This document shows positions 25,120 through 33,500 of a DNA stretch of 64,000 nt, piece by piece. Source of the stretch: Jeotgalibaca sp052266715. Lineage in GTDB: Bacteria > Bacillota > Bacilli > Lactobacillales > Aerococcaceae. The translations under genes were made by a program, and so were the position numbers. The first letter of the stretch is position 1, and each line of letters opens with the position of its first letter. The stretch is taken from NCBI GenBank assembly GCA_052266715.1, contig JBQPRB010000002.1; one strand, 5' to 3'. The notes under the pieces are model-generated. The model was not told the DNA's origin. It saw only the letters and a program-made list of their open reading frames with translations, and ran no database searches.

Positions 25120-25202
25120 TGCGGCCAAGAGGACTTGAACCTCCACGGGGTTGCCCCCACCAGCCCCTCAAGCTGGCGCGTCTGCCATTCCGCCATGACC
25201 GC
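25120..25202 (-). tRNA. tRNA-Leu (anticodon GAG)
   Basis: An 83-base class II tRNA with a long variable arm. The acceptor stem is GCGGTCA / TGGCCGC, the anticodon stem CCAGC / GCTGG around the loop TTGAGGG, and the T arm contains GGTTCAAGTCC. The anticodon is GAG. The discriminator base is A, and CCA is not encoded. Confidence 0.95.
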
Positions 25203-25245
25203 GCAACTATTTCAGTATAGGTCTGAAAACGATTTTTGTCAACAC

Positions 25246-25282
25246 AAAAAAACGTGTTCCAACGATAGTTTGTTGGAACACG
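25246..25282 (-). terminator. Terminator of thiT
   Basis: A perfect 11-bp stem CGTGTTCCAAC / GTTGGAACACG with an 8-base loop, followed in the minus direction by seven T. Confidence 0.9.
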
Positions 25283-25291
25283 GAAAATTTA

Positions 25292-25867
25292 TTAATAGCC
25301 TAGTTTCTTCGTTTTAGGCAGGAATAAAGTAGGCGTGGTGCGAACAATGACCAACAATACAACGACTGTAAAAGTAGCTGTAGCAAAGGCACTGGCACCA
25401 TTCATAACGATTGAATAAAACCAAGGGCTCCATCCTTCTGGTGCGTATTGCCCCCAGAAATAATAACCAGCGATTGTATGCCAGAAGAATCGAGCTGCGG
25501 TTCCGACAACAGAAGCGAGAACTATATATAGGCTAGCGCGAAATTTATCATCTGACTGCATCATTTTTTGTGTTTTGCTGGACCAAATTCCGGCAAACCC
25601 ACTGAATCCGAATGCAACAAAATATTCAATAAAACCTTGCAGAGGAGTCAGGATGTCTGCATTTGCGACAAAAATATGCATGATTCCCCATAGAAAACTT
25701 GCTACCATACCGGGAACAAAGCCACGACGTAGGGCATATAAGATTAGTACAGGCTGGCCAACTGTAATAGTGAAGCTCGGACCAATCTCTAGTGGGACGA
25801 ACGATAACGCCGTAGCTAAGGCTGCCATTATTGTGGCTTCAATCCAGACATTTAAATTTTTTGACAT
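25292..25867 (-). CDS. thiT: Thiamine ECF transporter S-component ThiT
   Basis: A 191-residue integral membrane protein with about six membrane segments that binds thiamine for the ECF transport complex. Family features are GPSFTITVGQPVLILYALRRGF and WGIMHIFV, plus RFFWHTIAGYYFWGQYAPEGWSPWFYS, whose His and Trp residues correspond to thiamine ligands known from lactococcal ThiT. The shared ATPase and EcfT genes are elsewhere. It is controlled by a TPP riboswitch, which confirms the substrate. The start codon at 25865-25867 follows AAGGAGGAG, which is itself part of the regulatory hairpin. Confidence 0.94.
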   Translation of the reverse strand: MSKNLNVWIEATIMAALATALSFVPLEIGPSFTITVGQPVLILYALRRGFVPGMVASFLWGIMHIFVANADILTPLQGFIEYFVAFGFSGFAGIWSSKTQKMMQSDDKFRASLYIVLASVVGTAARFFWHTIAGYYFWGQYAPEGWSPWFYSIVMNGASAFATATFTVVVLLVIVRTTPTLFLPKTKKLGY

Positions 25868-25869
25868 AA

Positions 25870-25920
25870 AAAAATCTCCTCCTTATTGTAGAATGGAACT
25901 AACCTACTACAAAGGAGGAG
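25870..25920 (-). terminator. Expression-platform hairpin of the TPP riboswitch (terminator and RBS mask)
   Basis: In mRNA sense CTCCTCCTT plus TGTAG pairs with CTACA plus AAGGAGGAG. The downstream arm (complement of 25876-25884) is the ribosome-binding site of thiT. The stem is followed at once by seven T and then the ATG. The same hairpin can thus end transcription or hide the ribosome-binding site. Confidence 0.75.
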
Positions 25921-25947
25921 AAAACAATTATTAACGTGTTCTCAACT

Positions 25948-26040
25948 CACACAATCCCTACGCTCGCATTAACGAAACAGGTTCAGAGGGTTAGAATTCT
26001 CATTCAATCTCAGCCGTTTCCGGCTCCCCTTTGTGATAAG
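25948..26040 (-). promoter_or_regulatory. TPP riboswitch (thi box) upstream of thiT
   Basis: Minus strand shows the thi-box core in order: GGGGAGCC, GGCTGAGA, CCCTCTGAACCTG, TTAATGCGAGCGTAGGGA. The closing P1 stem is CACAA / TTGTG. It represses thiT when thiamine pyrophosphate is plentiful. Confidence 0.95.
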
Positions 26041-26098
26041 TGTCCTATTCAATTGTATATAGCTTACCATAGCCGATAAAACAATGCAACACAATCGT

Positions 26099-26407
26099 TT
26101 AATCTGTACTATTTTCTAATGTACGATTAAATTTTTCCTCGAAATTTTTTTTCTTGCGGAAATTGATAATAAAGTCGATGAGGGCACCTGTAAATAACCC
26201 GATTCCAAAGCCCCAATTTATTTCATTAAATAAATAACCGATGATCAAGCCAGCGAACATCCCGATTGTTGAGAATGTATACGAATTAACGTGTTCAGTT
26301 TGTTTAGTTTCTGTCTCTTTTTTATAATTACCCACAGAAGGGTGGATAATAGATGTTTTCGTTTGGATATTTTTTCGTTGGATGTTAGATCCTTTTTTCT
26401 TTGCCAA
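26099..26407 (-). CDS. Small membrane protein of unknown function
   Basis: A 102-residue protein. The first 45 residues are basic and polar (MAKKKGSNIQRKNIQ...). Two hydrophobic segments follow, rich in Gly (TIGMFAGLIIGYLFNEI and GFGIGLFTGALIDFIINF), then a charged tail KKKNFEEKFN. The Gly pattern suggests close helix packing. No family is recognised. It has a plausible ribosome-binding site (AGGAATGAG) and lies between the TPP riboswitch and the SDR gene. Confidence 0.6.
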   Translation of the reverse strand: MAKKKGSNIQRKNIQTKTSIIHPSVGNYKKETETKQTEHVNSYTFSTIGMFAGLIIGYLFNEINWGFGIGLFTGALIDFIINFRKKKNFEEKFNRTLENSTD

Positions 26408-26495
26408 AAAAATCTCATTCCTTTTCTAATGTATTTATTTGCTAGTATAACAAATAAAGTTGCCTTGCCGCAACGTCAGAAAGGAACCTTCCATC

Positions 26496-27284
26496 TTATT
26501 CTTCGCCCGGTTCCATGTCGACTGAATCTTCTTCCTTGAAATCCAATACACCATCTTGAAGCATTTTGAAGGCATCATCTTTAGGTGTATAGCCAATGTC
26601 AAAATGCGCCTGGGAAATATCCATGCGCGGGAAGCGATTGTTCGAGACGCCATTGACCAATAAGAAAGGTTCAGCCAATTCGGCTTCCAGGCAGCAATCG
26701 ATTAGATGGCACATGTCTCTTTTGGACAAATATATGGCAAGTCCGTCCATATCTGTTACACCGGGTTCAATTTTACTATCAAAACCGCCAATTCTGATTC
26801 CAATCGCTTCTTGCTTGGAAGTATAGGCATGGAAACTAGCCAATGCTTCCATGTATACTTTTGAAACACCATATGCATCTGCCGGTTTTGGATAATCTGA
26901 TGTTTTTACTTGAACATTTTTAGGATATCCCATAATTGCGTGCACGGAGCTGGCAAAAATAATGCGTTTAACGTTGCTTTTTATAGCCGCTTCGAATAAA
27001 TTATGGGGAACTTTATAATTTAAATCGAGTAAGGTACCGTAAAAATCTGCTTCAGGACTAGGATCACCGGCCAAATGGATAACGTACTCAATATCAGTCA
27101 ACAAGTCATTCCAATTTTCTGGTTTGACTAAATCGATATCCAAATAAATGAGTCCTTCGAGTAATGTATCAGACAAATTAGTAAATTCGACATCAACTAA
27201 AGTTAGTTCATGATTTGGTTTTAAATATTCGGTTAATACGGTCCCTATATTCCCGTTAGCACCAGTAATCAATATTTTAGCCAT
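26496..27284 (-). CDS. NAD(P)-dependent SDR-type oxidoreductase (uronate dehydrogenase/epimerase-like)
   Basis: A 262-residue extended short-chain dehydrogenase. The nucleotide-binding motif is ILITGANGNIGTVLTEYL, with VIHLAGDPSP, the catalytic Ser region FASSVHAIMGYP, and YGVSKVYMEAL carrying Tyr and Lys. The acidic Asp after strand 2 (LTLVDVEF) suggests NAD. The overall pattern is close to uronate dehydrogenases and nucleotide-sugar epimerases; the substrate is unknown. The ATG at 27282-27284 follows GCAGGAGGTATG, so the upstream in-frame start is not used. Confidence 0.82.
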   Translation of the reverse strand: MAKILITGANGNIGTVLTEYLKPNHELTLVDVEFTNLSDTLLEGLIYLDIDLVKPENWNDLLTDIEYVIHLAGDPSPEADFYGTLLDLNYKVPHNLFEAAIKSNVKRIIFASSVHAIMGYPKNVQVKTSDYPKPADAYGVSKVYMEALASFHAYTSKQEAIGIRIGGFDSKIEPGVTDMDGLAIYLSKRDMCHLIDCCLEAELAEPFLLVNGVSNNRFPRMDISQAHFDIGYTPKDDAFKMLQDGVLDFKEEDSVDMEPGEE

Positions 27285-27428
27285 TTTACATACCTCCTGC
27301 ACGTTTATAGACTAAATTTATAAATATAGAAATTAAATGTCAATTAAAAGCCATCGAAAATGAAAGAAAGTATTCAACTTTTAGGATATACTACATTCAC
27401 ACATAAAATACCGAGGGGGGACCGAGTA

Positions 27429-28199
27429 ATGCCGAATATGGATTACGAACTTTATATGGATACAGCGGTACTCGCTGGGAAAATAATGCTGGAAAGCAAT
27501 GCAGAGACGTATCGCGTGGAGGAGACTGTTACACGAATATTGAATCTAACAGAATTAAAAATGATTGATGCCTTGGCGCTTACAACTGGATTGATAGCGA
27601 CTTTGGATAGTCCGGAGATGGATGCCATAACTGTTGTCAAACGAATCAGTGTGCGCAGTACGAATCTGGGAAATATTACCAGAGTCAATGATATTTCACG
27701 TCGTGTGACTAGTGGGGTCATTACAATCGAAGAGGCTTATAAGCAACTGAACGATATTAATGGAAAAACGTATAATGAATTATTTCAATCGATTGCCCTT
27801 ATCGGGTTTATCCAAGCGATTGCCATTATGTATCAGGGCGGATGGACAGAATTTACAGCTCTCATTCCCATTTCAATAGCTGTTGCTTTTATTCGCTATT
27901 ATGGTGGCCGTTGGCGTGTAACATCTTTTATTATTGACATGGTCGCAAGTTTCTTTATTGCCCTGCTTACTTATTTTATTGGGACAAGCGTTTCAGTTCC
28001 GATTTCTCAAGATATTATGATAATTTCTGCAATTATGCCTTTATTGCCTGGTACGGCCATGACAAACGGGGTGCGGGATATATTCCGAGGAGATTATATG
28101 TCCGGAGGGGCAAAAATACTTGAAGCATTCTTAATTGCTGTTTTTGTGGCAATGGGGATTGGTTTTGGATTAGTTTTAGGAGGGAGATTATTCGGATGA
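27429..28199 (+). CDS. Threonine/serine exporter family protein, larger half (ThrE N-domain)
   Basis: A 256-residue protein of the ThrE/YjjP type. A cytoplasmic N-terminal part has AGKIMLESNAETYRVEETVTRI. Five or so membrane helices follow, with MPLLPGTAMTNGVRDIFRGDYMSG, a hallmark of the family. With the next gene it makes a complete ThrE, which exports threonine and serine or, in some bacteria, dicarboxylates; the substrate here is not known. The ATG at 27429 follows GAGGGGGACC, while the earlier ATG at 27360 lacks a good site. The stop overlaps the next start (ATGA). Confidence 0.88.
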   Translation: MPNMDYELYMDTAVLAGKIMLESNAETYRVEETVTRILNLTELKMIDALALTTGLIATLDSPEMDAITVVKRISVRSTNLGNITRVNDISRRVTSGVITIEEAYKQLNDINGKTYNELFQSIALIGFIQAIAIMYQGGWTEFTALIPISIAVAFIRYYGGRWRVTSFIIDMVASFFIALLTYFIGTSVSVPISQDIMIISAIMPLLPGTAMTNGVRDIFRGDYMSGGAKILEAFLIAVFVAMGIGFGLVLGGRLFG

Positions 28200-28645
28200 T
28201 TACGATAATTTTTGAATCACTCGTTGCTTTTATTGCCGATGTTTTATTTGCGGTACTGCTGCAGTCTCCTAAACGCTCTCTCTTCCATATCGGTTTAACG
28301 GGAGCTCTGGGATGGTTTGTATATTTGATTAGTTTACAGTTTTTTGAAAATGTGGTTGCGACTTTATTGGCAAGTTTGACCATAGCTCTCTTTTCGCAAT
28401 ATTTTGCCCGTATTTTGAAAACACCCACGACTATTTATTTTTTACCTGCATTTTTTCCGCTTGTACCGGGGGAAGGGATTTATCGAGCTGTTTTTTCCTT
28501 TATTGAAGGCGATTATAGTAGCGCCACGGTTTATTTAAACGGAGCTCTACTCGTGTCGGGCGCAATTGCTGTTTCCATATTTTTGGTTGATTCGATGTTT
28601 AATCTTCAAGCACGCCTGAAAGTAATAAGTTTATCAAAAAAGTAA
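28196..28645 (+). CDS. Threonine/serine exporter family protein, smaller half (ThrE C-domain)
   Basis: A 149-residue membrane protein of the YjjB type with four hydrophobic segments. YFLPAFFPLVPGEGIYRAVFSFIEGDY is the counterpart of the LPGTA motif in the partner. It overlaps the partner gene by 4 bases, so both subunits are made together. Confidence 0.88.
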   Translation: MITIIFESLVAFIADVLFAVLLQSPKRSLFHIGLTGALGWFVYLISLQFFENVVATLLASLTIALFSQYFARILKTPTTIYFLPAFFPLVPGEGIYRAVFSFIEGDYSSATVYLNGALLVSGAIAVSIFLVDSMFNLQARLKVISLSKK

Positions 28646-28716
28646 TCATGTTGTAATCAAATTATTAAACGGTAGTAAACTAGTAATGGTAAGATATTCG
28701 TTAGGAGGCGAGTTTT

Positions 28717-29358
28717 TTGTCAGATAAAATACAATCTCGTGCACAGCGAAATAAACACAATAAAAAAAATAATGGTCGTTCTGATTTAGTATTGAAATTA
28801 TCTATTGGTTTACTTGTTCTTGCTATCTTTATATTACTGCTGGAATTAATTTATCCTGGATCAAACGGGGCAAACGAGAATGATTTAGCCCTTGATTCCA
28901 AACAATCTGAATCTTCAATGATTATTCAAGAAACAGAATCTGAAGTAGATTCGGAATCATCTGAGGAATCGGTGGAATCAACTGAAAGTAAAGAATCTGA
29001 ATCGAAAGAATCAGAGGAATCAGAAGTACGTGAAGTGGCATCCAACGATCCAAATGTTATCAAAGCATATGTTGGAGATTGGGCACCTATCGGAACAACG
29101 CAAACCGGGACACATGTGACGAATTATAACGACGGAAGTGCGGATCGCATTGAAATAAAGCAAGCAACTGCTCAAGCCACAGGCATCCCTGAGGGGGACA
29201 TGGTTGAGTATTGGATTGGAAACGACGGGGACCAGCGTGTTACCGCAACAATTATGCAAACTTCAACAGGACGTTTTTATAAAGCTTATCTCACCTGGGT
29301 TGACGGCAAGGGTTGGCAAGTGACCCGCTATGACGAAATTAAAGAAGTTGTACAATGA
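28717..29358 (+). CDS. DUF1510 (YrrS-like) membrane-anchored protein
   Basis: A 213-residue protein with a short basic N-terminus, one membrane segment (LKLSIGLLVLAIFILLLELI, about residues 26-45), an acidic Ser/Glu-rich linker (SESSEESVESTESKES) and a C-terminal extracellular domain. That domain contains AYVGDWAPIGTTQTG and GDMVEYWIGNDGDQRVTATI. This is the YrrS/DUF1510 layout. In Bacillus yrrS lies near a penicillin-binding protein gene, suggesting a cell-envelope role, but the function is unknown. The TTG start at 28717 follows AGGAGGCGAG. Confidence 0.82.
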   Translation: MSDKIQSRAQRNKHNKKNNGRSDLVLKLSIGLLVLAIFILLLELIYPGSNGANENDLALDSKQSESSMIIQETESEVDSESSEESVESTESKESESKESEESEVREVASNDPNVIKAYVGDWAPIGTTQTGTHVTNYNDGSADRIEIKQATAQATGIPEGDMVEYWIGNDGDQRVTATIMQTSTGRFYKAYLTWVDGKGWQVTRYDEIKEVVQ

Positions 29359-29360
29359 TA

Positions 29361-29394
29361 AAAAGAGGCGAACCCATTGGTTCGCCTCTTTTTG
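29361..29394. terminator. Bidirectional terminator between the DUF1510 gene and the small acidic protein gene
   Basis: A 14-bp stem AAAAGAGGCGAACC / GGTTCGCCTCTTTT with a CATT loop. Confidence 0.9.
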
Positions 29395-29413
29395 ACTGTG
29401 AAGTTTTGTTAAA

Positions 29414-29641
29414 TCAGTTCTCTTGCTCGTACCGTAATTCCATCTCTTTCATTTCAGTGAAGCTAACTTGGTCGAGTGTTTTTGCTGCAAGAAACAGATT
29501 AAAATCGTCGCGCGCTTCGTGATCTGCGGCATCCCACACGGCGAAGTCTGCCTCTTCATTTTCGTCCCATTCCAAGTCTTCTTGAAAAAGCAACATACTA
29601 TCCCGCCATTCACGATACGCTTCGTATCTCATAGAATCCAT
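29414..29641 (-). CDS. Small acidic protein of unknown function
   Basis: A 75-residue protein rich in Asp, Glu and aromatic residues (MDSMRYEAYREWRDSMLLFQ, ending in LRYEQEN). No family is recognised. The ATG at 29639-29641 follows GGAGGTAATT. It lies 15 bases after the acetyltransferase gene on the same strand and is probably translated from the same mRNA. Confidence 0.6.
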   Translation of the reverse strand: MDSMRYEAYREWRDSMLLFQEDLEWDENEEADFAVWDAADHEARDDFNLFLAAKTLDQVSFTEMKEMELRYEQEN

Positions 29642-29656
29642 AATTACCTCCATCAT

Positions 29657-30100
29657 CTAGCGAACAATAAAAACCATCTCATTTTCGCGTTTTTCTATAT
29701 TTGTAAATCCCCGCATGAAACCAGCAGATTCAAGGGTTTTTCTACCGATTAAATCCCCTGTTCCAATAATACAACGTATATGTTGTATATGATTCAAGCC
29801 GTCGACATATGCAATAAACCTACGCAAGGCTTCTGTACCGAATCCTTTGTTTTGGTGCTGCCAAGCCATCATAAAATAGGGCAAGTTGATTGAATCACCA
29901 GTTTTTGAAAACTCGAATACCATAAAGCCGACAACTTCCTCTCGCTGGTTGATAACTAAAGGTATCCGTATATCAGGTGCAACATAAGCCTTGGCTATTT
30001 CTTCTGCCACAGTGGGTAATTTTCCGGCTTGCCAAGCTTCCATTTTAAGACTGAGTACTGCATCAAGGTTTTCCTCTGTTAGATTGGTTAACTTCAGCAT
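29657..30100 (-). CDS. GNAT-family N-acetyltransferase
   Basis: A 147-residue acetyl-CoA-dependent acyltransferase. The acetyl-CoA loop is HQNKGFGTEALRRFIAYV (Q-x-x-G-x-G type), preceded by VVGFMVFEFS and followed by GRKTLESAGFMRGFT. The acceptor is not known. It is divergent from niaR. Confidence 0.82.
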   Translation of the reverse strand: MLKLTNLTEENLDAVLSLKMEAWQAGKLPTVAEEIAKAYVAPDIRIPLVINQREEVVGFMVFEFSKTGDSINLPYFMMAWQHQNKGFGTEALRRFIAYVDGLNHIQHIRCIIGTGDLIGRKTLESAGFMRGFTNIEKRENEMVFIVR

Positions 30101-30212
30101 CTCAACGATCCTTTCATATTGCTATTTTACTTATTATAGTAGAGAAGGTAGGAAAAGTCAGTGGTAACGTGATAAAATATAATTAATGAATTTCTGGAAA
30201 AGGGGGATATTG

Positions 30213-30731
30213 ATGAGTACTGTGGCACGAAGGCAAGAGATTTTAGAATGCCTCAAACGGGTTGAGGTGGCTGTGAGTGCGAGGAAATTGGCAGAGCAAT
30301 TCAATGTCAGCCGACAAGTCATAGTGGGGGATATAGCATTATTAAGAGCAGAGGGATATGATATCTTATCGACTCCAAGGGGTTACCTCCTCCCAAGGAA
30401 TGAGGAAGAAACTTATCTTTATCAAGGTAAAATTGTCTGCTTGCACACCGCTGATCAAACGAAAGAAGAACTCCAGATCATAGTTGATAATGGGGGACAG
30501 GTGTTGGATGTCATCGTAGAACACCCATTGTACGGAACGATCTCGGGAAAATTAAGAATTGCCAATCGTTTTGACATTAAAGAGTATTTAAAAGAAGTGA
30601 AGAAAAATGAATCAAAAATGTTAGCTTCATTGACTGGTGGAATTCATACACATACCATTCAGTGTAAAGATAAGAAGACCTTTAACCGTATTAAATCTGA
30701 ACTCGAAACAGCAGGGATTTTATATGGTTGA
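30213..30731 (+). CDS. niaR: Niacin-responsive repressor NiaR
   Basis: A 172-residue regulator with an N-terminal winged helix (RRQEILECLKRVEVAVSARKLAEQFNVSRQVIVGDIALLRAEGYDI) and a C-terminal 3H domain. The three conserved His contexts are VIVEHPLYG, GGIHTHTIQC and the KMLASLTGG region. NiaR binds nicotinic acid and represses NAD-salvage and niacin-transport genes. The ATG at 30213 follows AAAGGGGGAT; an upstream ATG at 30186 has no site. The following niacin-transporter gene carries a palindromic operator that fits this protein. Confidence 0.92.
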   Translation: MSTVARRQEILECLKRVEVAVSARKLAEQFNVSRQVIVGDIALLRAEGYDILSTPRGYLLPRNEEETYLYQGKIVCLHTADQTKEELQIIVDNGGQVLDVIVEHPLYGTISGKLRIANRFDIKEYLKEVKKNESKMLASLTGGIHTHTIQCKDKKTFNRIKSELETAGILYG

Positions 30732-30789
30732 CTTTTTCAATGAAAAAACTATAATCAAAAAGGTAGGTGTCAAGACACCTGTTTTGACA
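30728..30789 (+). promoter_or_regulatory. niaX promoter with NiaR operator
   Basis: TTGACT (30728-30733) and TATAAT (30750-30755) are separated by 16 bases; the -35 lies in the end of niaR. At 30768-30789, just after the expected start, a 22-bp near-perfect palindrome has half-sites TGTCAA and TTGACA around GACACCTGTT. It is positioned to block transcription. The family match is from knowledge of NiaR sites; binding is inferred. Confidence 0.75.
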
Positions 30790-30819
30790 TAAAATTGTGA
30801 TGAAGGGTTTTGATGTATT

Positions 30820-31368
30820 TTGAAAAATAGACAACGTACCAGAAAAATTACTATTGCAGCGTTATTGATTGCAGTAGGAATACTTATACCGATGATTTCT
30901 CCCTTGAAAATAATATTGGAACCCGCTTCTTTTACTTTAGCAAGCCATGTAGCTACTTTTATCGCGATGTTTATTTCCCCCTATGTAGCTGTTGCAGTTG
31001 CGATTGGAACTGCGTTTGGTTTCCTTTTAGGTGGATTCCCGATTGTTGTTACCCTTCGAGCAGCGAGCCATTTAATTTTTGCTTATTTAGGAGCAGTGTA
31101 TTTATCTAAACACCCAAAAACTATGGCAATCACCAAAAATAGATGGATTTATAGTTTTTTAATTGGAATTTTACATGCATTATGTGAAGTGCTGGTTGTA
31201 TCAGTTTTTTATTTCGCAGGCAATTTGTCGACCGCTTATTATGATCAAGGCCTACTTATTTCTGTTATGGGGCTCGTCGGTGTAGGTACGGTCATCCATA
31301 GTATGGTTGATTTGGAACTTGCTAGAATGGTATGGCGTGCTGTACCGAGTAAAACTGTCAAAGCTTAA
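30820..31368 (+). CDS. niaX: Niacin ECF transporter S-component (NiaX-like)
   Basis: A 182-residue membrane protein with about six hydrophobic segments, starting with a TTG codon (MKNRQRTRKITIAALLIAVGILIP). KIILEPASFTLASHVATFIAMFISP is the N-terminal S-component pattern, and LRAASHLIFAYLGA and GILHALCEVLVVSVF follow. It lies directly after niaR and behind a NiaR operator, which makes niacin the likely vitamin. The ECF core genes are not in the window. The spacing between the GAAGGG site and the TTG start is rather long (12 bases). Confidence 0.82.
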   Translation: MKNRQRTRKITIAALLIAVGILIPMISPLKIILEPASFTLASHVATFIAMFISPYVAVAVAIGTAFGFLLGGFPIVVTLRAASHLIFAYLGAVYLSKHPKTMAITKNRWIYSFLIGILHALCEVLVVSVFYFAGNLSTAYYDQGLLISVMGLVGVGTVIHSMVDLELARMVWRAVPSKTVKA

Positions 31369-31442
31369 TGGTAAATACATCCTAGGTTGGATGTCTATTA
31401 AAACAATAAAGATTACTCTTATTGTTATAGGAGGGTGAATAA

Positions 31443-32417
31443 ATGAAACATTTAAAAAAGTCGCTTGTATTATTAACTACTACTGTAACGCTAGGTGCTA
31501 CGGGGACACTGGACCCTAAAAACGTATTAGCGAGTGAATCAGGAATTGATACGACTGTAATCAATGAAAAGTGGGGCAAACCCACCTTTGTCTATGGCGG
31601 GGGTCTGTCAGAAGTTCAAATAGAAGAAACAGCGGAATTATTAGGTATCGAAGTCATGGACAATGTTAATAGCATGGCTGTTACCGGTGAGGACCTGGCT
31701 AACTATTTAAATGAAGGTGCAGCCGACACATCAGTGATGATTTCATCTGTTCTTGTCCAGAAAGAGGATGCCGGTGAAGGTGTTGAAGTTACAATCCAAA
31801 CACCTGACAATATCACTGAAATAACTGAAGAGCAATACACAAATGCCGCTATTACGGCTGGTGTTGCTGATGCAGATGTGATTGTTGCAAGTATCAGCCG
31901 TGTAACCGGTGAGAGTGCCTTGACGGGTATTTATAAAGCGTTTGATGCCAATGGTGAGAAACTAGATCAAGATCGTATGGAAGTTGCCCAGGAAGAACTG
32001 GAAACGACAAATGCAATTGCTCAAGAAAATGCTGCGGACGAAGGCTTTGATACTACCCGTTTGGATCAAGCTATCATTGAAATCAAGCAGGAATTGGCTG
32101 ATTTAAAAGACCAGGTTGGCGAATTGGCTACTAGAGAAGATATTGAACGCATTATTAATGAGGCGTTGGCAAACAATCAACTTGAAGGCTATGTAACGCA
32201 AGAACAATTCCAACGGCTGCTTGACTTGTTTGAAAAGTACCAACAAACATCCGCGATTGACTCACAACAAGTGAAAGAACAATTGCAGGATTTGTCTAAA
32301 AATGTTCAAGGTAAAATCTCAGATTTAGTCTCAAAAGCTGAAGACAGTGGTGTCATTGACAAGGTTGGTAATTTCTTCAATGAAATTTGGCAAGCAATTC
32401 TCAATTTATTTAACTAG
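31443..32417 (+). CDS. DUF1002-type secreted protein
   Basis: A 324-residue protein. The signal peptide is MKHLKKSLVLLTTTVTLGATG with a likely cleavage site near VLASES (about residue 31). The DUF1002 pattern follows: KPTFVYGGGLSEVQIEETAELLGI and MISSVLVQKEDAGEGVEVTI. The C-terminal half (about residues 190-300) is Gln- and Glu-rich coiled coil (IIEIKQELADLKDQVGEL), ending in an amphipathic tail FNEIWQAILNLFN. It is exported and probably cell-surface associated; the function is unknown. TATAGGAGGGTG is the ribosome-binding site. Confidence 0.85.
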   Translation: MKHLKKSLVLLTTTVTLGATGTLDPKNVLASESGIDTTVINEKWGKPTFVYGGGLSEVQIEETAELLGIEVMDNVNSMAVTGEDLANYLNEGAADTSVMISSVLVQKEDAGEGVEVTIQTPDNITEITEEQYTNAAITAGVADADVIVASISRVTGESALTGIYKAFDANGEKLDQDRMEVAQEELETTNAIAQENAADEGFDTTRLDQAIIEIKQELADLKDQVGELATREDIERIINEALANNQLEGYVTQEQFQRLLDLFEKYQQTSAIDSQQVKEQLQDLSKNVQGKISDLVSKAEDSGVIDKVGNFFNEIWQAILNLFN

Positions 32418-32424
32418 GATATGA

Positions 32425-32459
32425 AAAAAGCGTTCTGCATTTTTGCAGAACGCTTTTTG
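32425..32459. terminator. Bidirectional terminator between the DUF1002 and AEC genes
   Basis: A 15-bp perfect stem AAAAAGCGTTCTGCA / TGCAGAACGCTTTTT with a TTTT loop. Confidence 0.92.
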
Positions 32460-33374
32460 TTATAAGGCATAGACTATTTCCGCTAATTGCAGCATTAAAG
32501 GAATCGTTATGATAGAAATGAGCGAAGTTAAAACGACTATGCGTGCTCCATACTCGTAGTTTCCTCCGAATAAACGCCCGAGAATTGCTGTGTTCGCTGC
32601 TGCTGGGGCAACGGAAGCAATCGTCATGACAAGTTCTACTTCGCTATTATTTATAGGCAACAATTTGATGATGATAATGGCCAGTATGGGGGTAATCACT
32701 AAGCGCATAGCTGCTGCTTTATATGAAGTCCTATTAGTGAAAATTTCTTTCAATTCGCTATTAGCCAGAAAACTACCGATAATAATCATTGCTAGAGAAG
32801 TATTCAGGGCTGCAACGCTATTAACTGCTTTCCACATGAATTGTGGAAGTGGCAGTTGGGTGATGTATATAGATAGGCCAATTAAAGCACCAACCATACC
32901 AGGATTGGTGAATACTTTTCGTAAACTCATGGAACTACGATCCCCAGAAATTAAAGCACGGCCATAAGTCCACTGAAGGATATTGTTGCACATAATATAG
33001 GCCGACATAAAAAATACTCCTTGTGTACCGATTAAAGCTGTAACAATGGGAATACCAAAGAATCCAGAGTTAGAAAAAGTAACACCATACTTTGCCGTGC
33101 GATCTTCTTCGTCGAATACAAAGTGATTTAATAAAATACGACTCGTAATTGTTAGGACAGCGGCAATGATAGCCCAGCCGAACAATTTTAATCGGTTGAA
33201 ATCAAAGTCAGCATTAAAGGACGCAATCATCGATGCGGGCATCACATACATGGATAAAAGAGTAGAAATTTGTTTCGCGCCATTTCCGTCGATGACTTTT
33301 CTTTTAACCAAAGCAAAACCAAAAAGAATGAGTATCAGCATTGTTAACATTTGCTGTAATAATATCGTGAACAT
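32460..33374 (-). CDS. AEC-family transporter (auxin-efflux-carrier fold)
   Basis: A 304-residue membrane protein with about ten hydrophobic segments in two repeats. The family patterns VTFSNSGFFGIPIVTALIG and IASVAPAAANTAILGRLFGGN are present; the first contains the Asn-Ser crossover region. Bacterial members carry malate, malonate or other organic acids; the substrate is not apparent. Its stop lies just inside the terminator. It is divergent from the iron-dehydrogenase gene. Confidence 0.87.
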   Translation of the reverse strand: MFTILLQQMLTMLILILFGFALVKRKVIDGNGAKQISTLLSMYVMPASMIASFNADFDFNRLKLFGWAIIAAVLTITSRILLNHFVFDEEDRTAKYGVTFSNSGFFGIPIVTALIGTQGVFFMSAYIMCNNILQWTYGRALISGDRSSMSLRKVFTNPGMVGALIGLSIYITQLPLPQFMWKAVNSVAALNTSLAMIIIGSFLANSELKEIFTNRTSYKAAAMRLVITPILAIIIIKLLPINNSEVELVMTIASVAPAAANTAILGRLFGGNYEYGARIVVLTSLISIITIPLMLQLAEIVYAL

Positions 33375-33500
33375 GAGTTAATGAATTTCTCCCCTCTGAA
33401 GTTAAAGATAATTACTATCTTACCATATTATTTTCTACCTTTTCGACCAAATTAGATTATAATGAGAATACTTTATATGACATTCGGAGGGAAAATTTAT

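Noticed and set aside
16021..32459. Shared GCAGAACGC core in the terminators at 16021-16051 and 32425-32459
   Set aside because: Two strong terminators with the same nine bases in opposite arm order could be chance or an uptake-type sequence, but two cases are too few to support any claim.
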